From contig CAYFPS010000013.1 of NCBI GenBank assembly GCA_964345075.1, forward strand, positions 1 to 64,000: a DNA stretch of 64,000 bases. Direction: 5' to 3'. This DNA comes from CAYFPS01 sp964345075. GTDB lineage: Bacteria; CAIWAD01. The translations under genes and the position numbers were made by a program. Shown here one piece after another: positions 52,872-61,505 of this stretch (position 1 is the stretch's first letter; every line of letters starts with the position of its first letter). The notes beneath the pieces were generated by a model. That model had not been told where the DNA came from, ran no database searches, and saw nothing but the letters and a program-made list of their open reading frames with translations.

Positions 52872-54545
52872 ATGAAGACATTCACGAAGAGCCTGTTTGG
52901 CGCTATGTTGGTTGCGATTCTGGCCGGAACCGCTCAGGCGGTGGTGGAAAGCAGCTACCTGCAGTGGCCCGAGAACGGCACCGAGCAGCCCAATGGCGGC
53001 GATCTTACCGTGTACTCCCGCGTGCTGAAGACGGGTTGCACGGGCGTTTGTGATACACTCGGAACCGAGTGTGCCGATCTTGTTTACACCTTCTATTACC
53101 GTGCACAGGGCGCGACGGAATATTCCACCGCCCCCCTCACGCTGAACACGGGCGACTGCTACACGCCGGAAGACGAGTACTCGGCCCTCATTCCTTTTGA
53201 GACCCTGAGTGGCGACACTGTCTTCTTCTATGCCGAGTACGGCGATCTCGATGGCAACATCGACTTCACCAGCCGCCCGGGCAGCGAGCAGTTCACCTTT
53301 ACGGCCGAAGAGCCCGCATTCTATCTGCTGCAGGATGCAACGGGCGAAGAGTTCACCCTGCATGTCACGGGCGACTTCAGTTGCATTCAGCCCAGTGGCC
53401 AGGGTCCCGGCATCTCGGGTACTTTCAACGGTTGGGATTACAGCGTCATGACGCCGGCTGGCGATGGTCTCTACACCTATGACATGGTGATTCCTGCCAA
53501 CAGCGCCCCGATCATTCAGTTCAAGTTCCGCAATGGAGCCGCCTGGGAATCGCTGCCGGGGGGCGCCTTTGCCAATCGCGAGTACGAAATCCTGCCCGGC
53601 GCGACTGAAGATGTCTACATGGGCTACTGGAACAACGAAGTTGAGTGCCCGTGCGAAGAATTCAACCTGACGATGAATCAGCAGGTGATTTTCTCCGTGG
53701 ACATGAGCCATCAGGATCCTGCCAGCTATGCCGGTGGCGTTTCCATTCAGGGTAACCACGAGCCCCTCACCTGGAACGCCGGTGACAACCTGCTGAGCGA
53801 TGTCGATGGTGATGGCGTCTATACGCTGAGCATTTCCTTCCCCTCCGGGACGGTCAACAGCGCCGAATACAAGTTTATCAAGAGTGCTGACGGAGCCGCC
53901 TGGGAGTGGGAAAACAGCATTGCCAACCGCTTCCTCTGCATGCCCGGTACGCCCTTCATGGTTGCGCCGGTTGTCTTCTTTGACGACTACGAGCCCGCGC
54001 CCGGCACCACAGTTGATGTGGAAGCCACCTTTATTGCGGACCTCAGCTGCATGGATCCCGCGCTGTATGAAGGCGGCGTCTCGCTGCAGGGCATGAATGC
54101 TCCGCTTGACAACAACGAAGGCTCCACGCCCATGACCGGTGTGGACGGTGTCTTTGAAGTGACCGTGACCTTCCCGGCCGGAACTCCCTTCAATGTGGAG
54201 TACAAGTTCGCCCGCTACGATCTGGCCACTGCGGACTGGGTCTGGGAGTGGGACGGTGATTTCACCAACCGTCAGCTGACTATCAGCGATGACGCGCCAG
54301 TCATCACGGTCGGCCCCATCCTCTGGGAAGACTACATCTGCCCGGCCGAAGTCAGCATCAGCTACGCAACCGGTCAGGTAACGCTGGACTGGACGGCTGT
54401 TCCGGGCGCTGTCAGCTACAATGTCTACTCGGATGCCGATTGCTACGGCCTCTTCGAGAACCTGGCCGATAGTACGGCCAACACCACAATCACGCTGCCG
54501 GCGGCTTCTGACGCCTGCTACCGCGTGACGGCTGTCGTAGAATAA
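52872..54545 (+). CDS. Exported protein with three starch-binding-like (CBM20/E-set-type) repeats
   Basis: ATG 52872 lies five bases after AAGGAG and opens a signal peptide (SLFGAMLVAILAGTAQA); 557 residues. After an N-terminal beta domain, three related repeats carry starch-binding-like cores. One is SGTFNGWDYSVMTPAGDGLY; the other two share a VDM/IADLS...DPA-YxGGVS-QG pattern and an EYKF...W.WE strand (at about 270-360 and 390-490). The terminal FnIII-like module ends CYRVTAVVE. No catalytic motif is seen; it is probably a surface polysaccharide-binding partner of the GH57-like enzyme 58 bases upstream. Confidence 0.72.
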   Translation: MKTFTKSLFGAMLVAILAGTAQAVVESSYLQWPENGTEQPNGGDLTVYSRVLKTGCTGVCDTLGTECADLVYTFYYRAQGATEYSTAPLTLNTGDCYTPEDEYSALIPFETLSGDTVFFYAEYGDLDGNIDFTSRPGSEQFTFTAEEPAFYLLQDATGEEFTLHVTGDFSCIQPSGQGPGISGTFNGWDYSVMTPAGDGLYTYDMVIPANSAPIIQFKFRNGAAWESLPGGAFANREYEILPGATEDVYMGYWNNEVECPCEEFNLTMNQQVIFSVDMSHQDPASYAGGVSIQGNHEPLTWNAGDNLLSDVDGDGVYTLSISFPSGTVNSAEYKFIKSADGAAWEWENSIANRFLCMPGTPFMVAPVVFFDDYEPAPGTTVDVEATFIADLSCMDPALYEGGVSLQGMNAPLDNNEGSTPMTGVDGVFEVTVTFPAGTPFNVEYKFARYDLATADWVWEWDGDFTNRQLTISDDAPVITVGPILWEDYICPAEVSISYATGQVTLDWTAVPGAVSYNVYSDADCYGLFENLADSTANTTITLPAASDACYRVTAVVE

Positions 54546-54564
54546 AGCCAGTCAGATCCAATGC

Positions 54565-54596
54565 AAAGCGCCCGACCACCTGGCCGGGCGCTTTTT
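54565..54596. terminator. Bidirectional terminator between the binding-protein gene and hsp20
   Basis: AAAGCGCCCG and CGGGCGCTTTTT arms flank a short ACCACCTGGC loop. A- and T-rich edges suit both convergent genes. Confidence 0.88.
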
Positions 54597-54652
54597 CTTT
54601 CCTGTCCGCCACGCTCGTTTTCGGACAGGTCTTTTCGAAGGAAACAGTCGGA

Positions 54653-55063
54653 TTAGCGGATTTCGAGCTTGCGTGGCAGGGACTGGGCGGCCTTTTTCAG
54701 CTGAATGCGCAGAAGGCCCTTGTCCATGTTCGCCTCAATGCTCTCGCGGTCGATTTCTTCAGTCAGGCGATAACGCTTTTCGAAGCTGCCGTAGAGGCGG
54801 CTGGAATGCAGCAGTCGATCCGTTTCTGCACGCGCCTCGCGGGTTCTGGCGCCCTTGACCACCAGTTCATCCCCGTCCAGTTGCAGCTCCACGTCTTCAC
54901 GATCCATGCCGGGCAGTTCCAGCATCAGGTCCCATCCGTGCTCACGCTCAATAAGCTCGCTGCGCAGCATCTTGCTGAAGCTCTGGCCTTCGCTGTTCAG
55001 GCCGTTCAGGCTGCGGCTGATTTCACGGTGCAGGACGGCGGGAAGCAGGCTGTTGATCATCAT
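54653..55063 (-). CDS. Hsp20/alpha-crystallin small heat-shock protein
   Basis: The 136-residue chaperone begins at ATG 55063, seven bases after GAGGAG. The alpha-crystallin domain spans about 35-125 with DLMLELPGMDREDVELQLDGDELVVKG and the conserved C-terminal strand pattern NMDKGLLRIQLKK. The tail LEI near the end resembles the IXI motif used in oligomer assembly. It binds unfolded proteins in the cytoplasm. An 11-base inverted repeat (CCTGACAGGCC at 55218 and GGCCTGTCAGG at 55275) lies upstream; no CIRCE element is seen. Confidence 0.93.
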   Translation of the reverse strand: MMINSLLPAVLHREISRSLNGLNSEGQSFSKMLRSELIEREHGWDLMLELPGMDREDVELQLDGDELVVKGARTREARAETDRLLHSSRLYGSFEKRYRLTEEIDRESIEANMDKGLLRIQLKKAAQSLPRKLEIR

Positions 55064-55312
55064 GATGGTTCTCCTCGTTATGCAATTTGTTGTGTTTCTG
55101 TTTTGTCGCATCGACGGAAGAAGCTTAAGCAAAGCCGATGCCAGTTTTTCAACATGTTGATAATCAAGGAGATCGCTTCAGGCGCGCATGGAGACCGGGT
55201 CTTCTGGGCTCTCTTGCCCTGACAGGCCATGTCAGATTGACAGAAGGAGCGACAGAATGACGGGGCAGAGTCAGGGCCTGTCAGGTTTGTGCGGCTTTGT
55301 AGAGGAAATCAG

Positions 55313-56245
55313 TCAGTTGATCTCTGCCAACTCATCAAAGATGTAGTCTGAAGGATCCTTGTGCTGGCCGTTGACACGCACTTCGTAATGAAGGTGGGAT
55401 GAAGTGCTGCGGCCGGAACTACCCACATCGCCAATTCGCTCGCCGCGCTCAACCTCCTGGCCGTTGCGCACGCGAATCTTTGAAAGGTGCCCGTAGACGG
55501 TCACGATGCCATTGCCATGATCGAGCTTGATCACGCGGCCAAAACCGGGAACGCGCCCGCTCTGGATCACACGGCCACCCGCCGGGGCGTAAACGGGCGT
55601 GCCCTTCGCTGCCTGAAAGTCCATGCCCTTGTGCATGCGCCTGCGACCCGTGAAGGGGTCGTTGCGGTAGCCATAGCGGCTTGAGATAAAGCCGTTGTTT
55701 ACGGGTGGAATCGAAGGCATGCGATCCAGTTCGTCGGCGCGCATGGCCAGACGCTCGGCGGATTCCAGAAAGGACTCGCGCAGGAGGCTGGCCTCACGCA
55801 GGAGCTGATCGATGCTCTCACTGCTGACAGAGCCCAGTGTGGTGTTTTCGGGCTCGTAAACCGCGCCACCCACAGCCATGCGGCGCACGTCATCCGAGAT
55901 AGGATCCAGCGCGGCCAGATTGCGCAGCTTGCGATCCAGACGATGCAGACTGTCAACTTCTGCACGCAGCAGGGCGACTTGACTGCCCAGACTGGCAACA
56001 TCAAGGGAAATCTGTGCGTTTTCTTTAACAAGCTTCGATTTTTCAATGTCACTGTGAAAACGGAAGCCAATCAGGATAGCGGCCGAAAGACACGCCACCG
56101 TCAGGGCCTTCTGCGCGTAACGCAAAAAGCCGCCGGACTGCTGGCGGGGGGGCTGCTGGAGGCTGTTCTGCTGTGGATGCTGTTCCACTCGCTTCCCGAA
56201 TTCAGTGTGACTGCAACAAACCATTTTAGGAAATGCGCGGCGCAT
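55313..56245 (-). CDS. M23 (LytM) family peptidase with N-terminal membrane anchor and coiled coil
   Basis: The 310-residue protein has one membrane helix (about 45-63), a coiled coil (about 68-115) and a C-terminal LytM domain. Zinc ligands appear in HKGMDF and HLHYE, and the GNGIVTVYGHLSKI strand is conserved. Such proteins cleave, or activate enzymes that cleave, peptidoglycan cross-links at the cell surface. ATG 56245 is ten bases after AAGGAG. It is divergent from secD; the two starts are about 130 bases apart. Confidence 0.9.
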   Translation of the reverse strand: MRRAFPKMVCCSHTEFGKRVEQHPQQNSLQQPPRQQSGGFLRYAQKALTVACLSAAILIGFRFHSDIEKSKLVKENAQISLDVASLGSQVALLRAEVDSLHRLDRKLRNLAALDPISDDVRRMAVGGAVYEPENTTLGSVSSESIDQLLREASLLRESFLESAERLAMRADELDRMPSIPPVNNGFISSRYGYRNDPFTGRRRMHKGMDFQAAKGTPVYAPAGGRVIQSGRVPGFGRVIKLDHGNGIVTVYGHLSKIRVRNGQEVERGERIGDVGSSGRSTSSHLHYEVRVNGQHKDPSDYIFDELAEIN

Positions 56246-56373
56246 GTCAAGCCATCTCCTTTAAGAAGAGGGCACAGAGCCTGCTCTTGGAGTTGCATCT
56301 CGAAGCCTCCCTTTCTAACTTGCCCAATTGCCAAAAATTCAATGTTTGGACGTGGAAGGAGCTTTCCATCACG

Positions 56374-58272
56374 ATGGAACAGCAAAACAACAAGCTCAGC
56401 TGGATCATCCTGCTTGCTCTGATCGCCGTGGCGGCCTGGAAGGTCTACCCGACCGTACAGCTTGCCACCATTAGCGACGAAGCCTGGCAGTCGAAGAGTC
56501 CTGAACAGCAGGTAGAACTGCGCAAGAAAACCATCAAGCAGGGCCTGGACCTGCAGGGCGGCATGCACATGGTCCTGGAAGTGGATCTTGTGGAACTGAT
56601 GCGCGGTCTGGCCGACAAGCGCGCCGATGCCCGTTTCCGGGAGCGCATGGATCGCGTTGAGACGCGTCTGGATGCCCTTTCCGATTTCTGGGTCATCTTT
56701 GCCGAAGAGTTTCAGGATGCGCAGCTCAGCGAATACTTCGGCGAACGCCGTCAGACCAACGACGAGATCATTGCCGATCTGAAGACGCAGTCCACCGACG
56801 CCATCGACAACTCACTGGTCATCCTGAGGAATCGTGTTGACGGTTCCGGTCTGCAGGAACCCAGTATCACCAAGCAGGGACAGCGCCGCATCGTGGTCGA
56901 GCTGGCCGGTGTTTCGGATCCCGAAGCCGCCCGCCGCATGATCGGCAAGACGGCCCTGCTTGAGTTCAAGCTGGTCGAGGATGTTCCCCGTACCAATCAG
57001 GTCCTGACGGAGATCAATGATCTGCTGAAGGCCGAAGCCGGGGAAAGCCTTGCCGAGACCACGCTGAGCGAAGAAGAGCCCGCGCTGACTGAAGAAGCCG
57101 GCGAAGAGGTGGTTGCCGAAGCCACAGAAGAGCTTGATCCGCTGGCAGAGAACGCGGATGAAGCTTTCGATCCGCTGGCTGAAGACGCCGCCGCCGAGCT
57201 GGATGCCGGCACGGGCAATCCCCTCTACGACCTGCTGCTGGCCGTCCCCGGCCGCAACAGCGTGATGGTTGCCGAATCCAACCGCGATGCCCTGATGGAG
57301 ATCCTGGCCCGCGACGATGTGCGCGAGCTGGTTCCCCCCGGCATGAACCTCCTGCTGGGCCGCATGGAAGAGATGAACGGCATCGTGGCCGCCGAGCTTT
57401 TCCTTGTTGAGGCTGAATCACAGCTGACGGGTAAGGCGCTCGAGACCGCTGGTGTCAACATCAATCAGGGTCAGACCGGTGCCAATGCCGGTGCCGCCAT
57501 CGTTGAACTGCGCATGAATCGCGACGGCGCTCGCCGCTTCGCGCGTATCACGGGCGACAACACGGGCCGTCGTCTGGCCATTGTGCTGGACAACCGCGTC
57601 TTCATGGCGCCCAACATCCGCTCCAAGATTCCCAACGGACAGGCCATCATCGAAGGCATGGAGTCCATCGAGGAAGCCAAGGAACTAGCCAACTTGCTGA
57701 AGCACGGTGCCCTGCCCTCGACGGTCAAGCCGATCGAAGAGCGCACTGTGGGCCCAAGCCTTGGTCAGGAGAGTGTGCGTCAGGGTGCCTTCTCGGCCAT
57801 GCTCGGCTTCTGTCTGGTCATTCTCTTCATGGCCATCTACTACAAGAAGTCCGGCATTTTCTCCGTGATCGCCCTGCTGCTGAACATGCTCTTCATCATG
57901 GCGATCCTTGCCGGGTTCGGCGCTACGCTTACCCTGCCCGGTATTGCGGGTATCGTCCTGACGATTGGTATGGCGGTGGACGCGAACGTGCTGATCTTCG
58001 AGCGTATACGCGAAGAGCTGCGCAAGGGCAAGTCGGTGCGCAATGCAGTTGAGGCAGGCTACGAGCAGGCCTTCAGCACCATTGTTGACGCCAACGTGAC
58101 CACCTTCATCGCCGGTATCGTGCTGTATCAGTTCGGTTCCGGCCCCATCCGCGGTTTCGCCCTCACGCTGATGATCGGCATCGCGGCATCCATGTATACG
58201 GCCATCAAGGTGACGAGGCTGCTCTTCAATGCCTTCACCAATTACCAGACGGCCAACAAACTGAGCATCTAA
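56374..58272 (+). CDS. secD: Protein translocase subunit SecD
   Basis: The 632-residue membrane protein starts MEQQNNKLSWIILLALIAVAAW. It has the QGLDLQGGMHMVLEVD signature of SecD D1 and the P1 periplasmic domain with NRVDGSGLQEPSI. The C-terminal five-helix RND-type block carries LTIGMAVDANVLIFERIREEL. Together with SecF it uses the proton-motive force to pull secreted chains out of SecYEG. An acidic, Ala/Glu-rich insertion of about 60 residues sits at about 215-285. secF begins nine bases after its stop. No TGTAWCAC octamer occurs in it. Confidence 0.96.
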   Translation: MEQQNNKLSWIILLALIAVAAWKVYPTVQLATISDEAWQSKSPEQQVELRKKTIKQGLDLQGGMHMVLEVDLVELMRGLADKRADARFRERMDRVETRLDALSDFWVIFAEEFQDAQLSEYFGERRQTNDEIIADLKTQSTDAIDNSLVILRNRVDGSGLQEPSITKQGQRRIVVELAGVSDPEAARRMIGKTALLEFKLVEDVPRTNQVLTEINDLLKAEAGESLAETTLSEEEPALTEEAGEEVVAEATEELDPLAENADEAFDPLAEDAAAELDAGTGNPLYDLLLAVPGRNSVMVAESNRDALMEILARDDVRELVPPGMNLLLGRMEEMNGIVAAELFLVEAESQLTGKALETAGVNINQGQTGANAGAAIVELRMNRDGARRFARITGDNTGRRLAIVLDNRVFMAPNIRSKIPNGQAIIEGMESIEEAKELANLLKHGALPSTVKPIEERTVGPSLGQESVRQGAFSAMLGFCLVILFMAIYYKKSGIFSVIALLLNMLFIMAILAGFGATLTLPGIAGIVLTIGMAVDANVLIFERIREELRKGKSVRNAVEAGYEQAFSTIVDANVTTFIAGIVLYQFGSGPIRGFALTLMIGIAASMYTAIKVTRLLFNAFTNYQTANKLSI

Positions 58273-58281
58273 GGACGCGTC

Positions 58282-59190
58282 ATGCAGATTGTTCGTGATA
58301 CACACATCAACTTCGCTGGAATGCGCGGCAAGGCGCTTGTGCTTTCCAGCCTGGTGCTGATCATAGGCATCGTGTCCATGTTCGTGCGCGGCTTTGCCAC
58401 CAACATCGACTTTACCGGCGGCTCCGAACTGCAGTACCGCTTCGAGCAGCCGATCACCGAGAGCCAGATTCGTGATGCCCTTACCGGCGGCGGTCTGGAT
58501 GCCGAAGTGACCACCCTGCGCAGCGAGGACGTGACACATCCTGACTGGATGGTCAAGCTGGGCGCGGATGTTGAGGGCGAAAAGGAAGCCGTCGAGCGCA
58601 TCTTCAAGCAGTCCTTTGCTGGCAACGGCTTCGAACTGCGCGCCTCGCACAAGATCGGCCCCCGTGTGGGAGAAGAGCTGAAGTGGGATGCCACCTGGTC
58701 CATTCTTTGGGCCATGTTCTTCATTGTGATCTACATTTCCGTGCGCTTTCAGTTCATGTACGCCGTGGGCGCGCTGCTGGCGCTGGTGCACGATATCCTG
58801 ATCACACTCGGCATCTTCTCGCTTTTCCAGGTGGAGATCAGCCTGCCGATTATCGCCGCGCTGTTGACGATTGTCGGTTACTCGCTGAACGATACGATTG
58901 TGGTTTACGATCGCATTCGTGAAAACGACAAGAAGCTGAAGGGCACAAGCTTCATCGGCAAGGTGAACGAAAGCATCAACCAGACGCTGAGCCGCACCCT
59001 GCTGACCTCGATGACTACTCTGGTTGTTGTTGTCGTGCTCTTCATCTTCGGCGGTGAGACACTGCACAACATGGTCTTTGCGCTGATGATCGGTGTGATC
59101 GTCGGTACCTACTCTTCGATCTTTGTCGCCTCGCCGGTATTGATCGAATGGCACGACCGAGTTGCGGCAAAGGCCGCGCTGCGCAAGTAG
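58282..59190 (+). CDS. secF: Protein translocase subunit SecF
   Basis: The 302-residue protein has the SecF opening (FAGMRGKALVLSSLVLIIG), the NIDFTGGSELQYRF signature and the C-terminal helix block with VGYSLNDTIVVYDRIREN. It partners SecD in the same operon. A GTGATACA octamer begins 14 bases into the coding sequence. The gene is followed by a terminator at 59255. Confidence 0.96.
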   Translation: MQIVRDTHINFAGMRGKALVLSSLVLIIGIVSMFVRGFATNIDFTGGSELQYRFEQPITESQIRDALTGGGLDAEVTTLRSEDVTHPDWMVKLGADVEGEKEAVERIFKQSFAGNGFELRASHKIGPRVGEELKWDATWSILWAMFFIVIYISVRFQFMYAVGALLALVHDILITLGIFSLFQVEISLPIIAALLTIVGYSLNDTIVVYDRIRENDKKLKGTSFIGKVNESINQTLSRTLLTSMTTLVVVVVLFIFGGETLHNMVFALMIGVIVGTYSSIFVASPVLIEWHDRVAAKAALRK

Positions 59191-59254
59191 ACAAAAGATG
59201 AAAGCGCTTCCCGACGTGATACACGACACGGGAATTCTGCCACGTTGACACTGA

Positions 59255-59278
59255 GGCCCCGGTTCAGCCGGGGCCTTT
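59255..59278 (+). terminator. Terminator after secDF
   Basis: GGCCCCGG and CCGGGGCC arms around TTCAG are followed by TTTGC. The stem is strong but the U-tract is short. It ends 18 bases before the purA start. Confidence 0.7.
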
Positions 59279-59295
59279 GCATTCAGGGGTGAAGC

Positions 59296-60591
59296 ATGCC
59301 AGCAACCGTACTCGTCGGTGCCCAGTGGGGTGATGAAGGCAAGGGCAAGATCATTGATGCTCTGGCGCCGCAAATCGATCTCGTCGCCCGCTTTCAGGGT
59401 GGCCCCAATGCCGGTCACACGGTGATTGTAGGCAGCGAGAAAATCGTGTTACACCAGGTGCCCACAGGCATTTTGCATGCAGGCATCGACTGTGCAATTA
59501 CGCCAGGCGTGCTGCTTGACCCCTGGGAGCTTTCCGATGAGCTGAAAATGCTGGCGGCCACCGGACGCGACCTTTCCGGTCTTCTGATCAGCCCCTCCTG
59601 TCATGTGATCATGCCCTGGCATCGTGCGCTGGACAAGGCTCGGGAAGCGGATCTGGCGCGGCGACTGGGCAAAGAGGCTGCCATCGGCACCACCGGTCGC
59701 GGTATTGGCCCCTGTGCCATGGATAAAGCCGGCCGACATGGTATTCGTCTGGGCGATCTGCTGGACACGGGTCGAATGCGCACGCGTATCACGGAAGAAG
59801 TTGACCGCGTCAATCGTCAGCTGGAGCTGCTGGGCGCCGAACCCGTCGAGCTGGAACCACTCTTTCCTTTCTGCGAGCATGTGGCGGATGAACTTCGCCC
59901 ATGGGTCCGTGATACAAGGAGCCGCCTCTACGAGATCCTTTCTTCCGGTGGCAGACTGCTGATGGAAGGCGCGCAGGGAGCCATGCTGGACATCGACTGG
60001 GGCACTTATCCCTTTGTCACCTCAACCAGCCCGATTGCGGCCGGTGCCTGCATTGGGGCTGGCATTCCCATGCGTGAAGTTGATCAGGTGATCGGCATTT
60101 TCAAGGCCTATGCAACACGGGTGGGGAACGGGCCCTTTCCCAGCGAGTTCCCTGCCGGTGACTTTGCTGATGAGTTCCGTCTGAAGGCCGGTGAGTTTGG
60201 CGCTACCACTGGTCGTCCGCGTCGCTGCGGCTGGTTCGACCTTGTTGCCGCGCGCTATGCCTGTCAGATCAATGGATTCACGGATCTTGTGATCACCAAG
60301 CTGGATGTGCTGGATGGTATGGATGAAATTCAGGCAGCAACGGCTTACCAGCTGAAGAGTGGCACACAGGAAAGCATGCCCGAAGACTTGAGACTGCTGG
60401 AGGATCTGGAGGGATGCGAACACGCCTCCTTCAAGGGTTGGCGTGATACAGGCACTGCACGCAGCTGGCAGGAGCTTCCCGCGGAAACACTAGCGTACCT
60501 TGCCTGGCTGGAAAAGCAGCTGGATACATGCATCAGCTGGGTGAGCAACGGCCCTGAGCGCAGTCAGCTGCTGGCGCGAGAAGGAGCCTGA
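59296..60591 (+). CDS. purA: Adenylosuccinate synthetase
   Basis: The 431-residue enzyme makes adenylosuccinate from IMP, aspartate and GTP in AMP synthesis. Signatures are the GTP-binding GAQWGDEGKGK at residues 7-17, FQGGPNAGHTV, GTTGRGIGP and the C-terminal GTP-specificity block TKLDVLDGMDEIQ. All catalytic residues of the first loop (WGDEGKGK, then NAGH) are present. A DUF2520-like gene starts four bases after the stop, so they share a transcript. Confidence 0.97.
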   Translation: MPATVLVGAQWGDEGKGKIIDALAPQIDLVARFQGGPNAGHTVIVGSEKIVLHQVPTGILHAGIDCAITPGVLLDPWELSDELKMLAATGRDLSGLLISPSCHVIMPWHRALDKAREADLARRLGKEAAIGTTGRGIGPCAMDKAGRHGIRLGDLLDTGRMRTRITEEVDRVNRQLELLGAEPVELEPLFPFCEHVADELRPWVRDTRSRLYEILSSGGRLLMEGAQGAMLDIDWGTYPFVTSTSPIAAGACIGAGIPMREVDQVIGIFKAYATRVGNGPFPSEFPAGDFADEFRLKAGEFGATTGRPRRCGWFDLVAARYACQINGFTDLVITKLDVLDGMDEIQAATAYQLKSGTQESMPEDLRLLEDLEGCEHASFKGWRDTGTARSWQELPAETLAYLAWLEKQLDTCISWVSNGPERSQLLAREGA

Positions 60592-60595
60592 TTCC

Positions 60596-61465
60596 GTGAC
60601 ACGCATGAAGACGGGTCTGATCGGTTGCGGCGCGGCCGGAAGCCACGCCCTGCGTTGGCTTCTTCAGGCTGGCGGTATTGCGCCTGTCTGGGCTGTTGAT
60701 CAAAGGCCTTTGCCGGCCTTCATGAGTGGACTTCAGCCAGGGCGCGAGCTGTCGGACAAGCCGGGCGTGGAGCTGATTCTGCTGGCCGTTCCCGATGACA
60801 GCCTGCCGCGTCTGGCCGTCGAACTGGCCTCACGCTGGACAGATGGACTGAAGGGCGTGATTGTCGCACAGCTCTCCGCAGCAAGTCCGCTTGCCGTATT
60901 GAACCCTCTGGTGGATCGGGGCGCGAAAACGGCCATGCTGCATCCTTTGATGAGCTTTCCCAGACGCCCCGGGCTGGATGATCCAATTATTCCGATTCCG
61001 CGCTGGGCCATTGCCGCTTCAGCCGAAGAGCGCGGCCGCCTGCATTCGTTGCTGGGCCAGGCTCATGTGATCGAGCTGGATGAAAACGAGCAGGTGCCCT
61101 ACCATCTGGGCTGTGTGATCACGGCTAACGCGCTCTCGGTTTTACTGGGAGCGACAGAGGGACTGCTGGATGGCCGCCGTCTGAATGCAGACATGCTGGC
61201 GCCGATCCTTGAGCAAGTTATCGCCAACAGCCGTGAAACAGGTGGATTGGCAAGTCTGTCCGGCCCCCTGACGCGCGGTGATCGGTCAACGGTTAAGCGA
61301 CATCTGGACTGGCTTTCCGAGAATCGTCCGGATCTGGTTGAGCTTTATCGTCAGATTCAGCAAACTGCTCTGGCGCTGCGGGAACCTTTGGGTGACAGCG
61401 CGAGTTCGAGCCTGAATGTCTGGCTTGAAACCCCCAATCATTCCAATCAACAGGAGCAGCTCTGA
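60596..61465 (+). CDS. Rossmann-like/DUF2520-type oxidoreductase-like protein
   Basis: The GTG start at 60596 follows AAGGAG by nine bases. The 289-residue product has an N-terminal dinucleotide-binding loop (GLIGCGAAGSHALRWLL), the block LAVPDDSLPRLA, then LHPLMSF, and a C-terminal helical dimer domain (CVITANALSVLLGAT). This layout matches the Rossmann-like plus DUF2520 family, distant relatives of ketopantoate and pyrroline-carboxylate reductases. The reaction is not established. It lies between purA and the porX-like gene. Confidence 0.75.
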   Translation: MTRMKTGLIGCGAAGSHALRWLLQAGGIAPVWAVDQRPLPAFMSGLQPGRELSDKPGVELILLAVPDDSLPRLAVELASRWTDGLKGVIVAQLSAASPLAVLNPLVDRGAKTAMLHPLMSFPRRPGLDDPIIPIPRWAIAASAEERGRLHSLLGQAHVIELDENEQVPYHLGCVITANALSVLLGATEGLLDGRRLNADMLAPILEQVIANSRETGGLASLSGPLTRGDRSTVKRHLDWLSENRPDLVELYRQIQQTALALREPLGDSASSSLNVWLETPNHSNQQEQL

Positions 61466-61505
61466 AGACTGGTTCTCGTCTTGTATCACGACCAAGGAGA
61501 TTAGC

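Noticed and set aside
57685..59418. 577-codon open frame antisense to secD, secF and purA
   Set aside because: It spans three well-supported genes and their terminator, and its translation is His/Gln-rich low-complexity sequence without any domain pattern.
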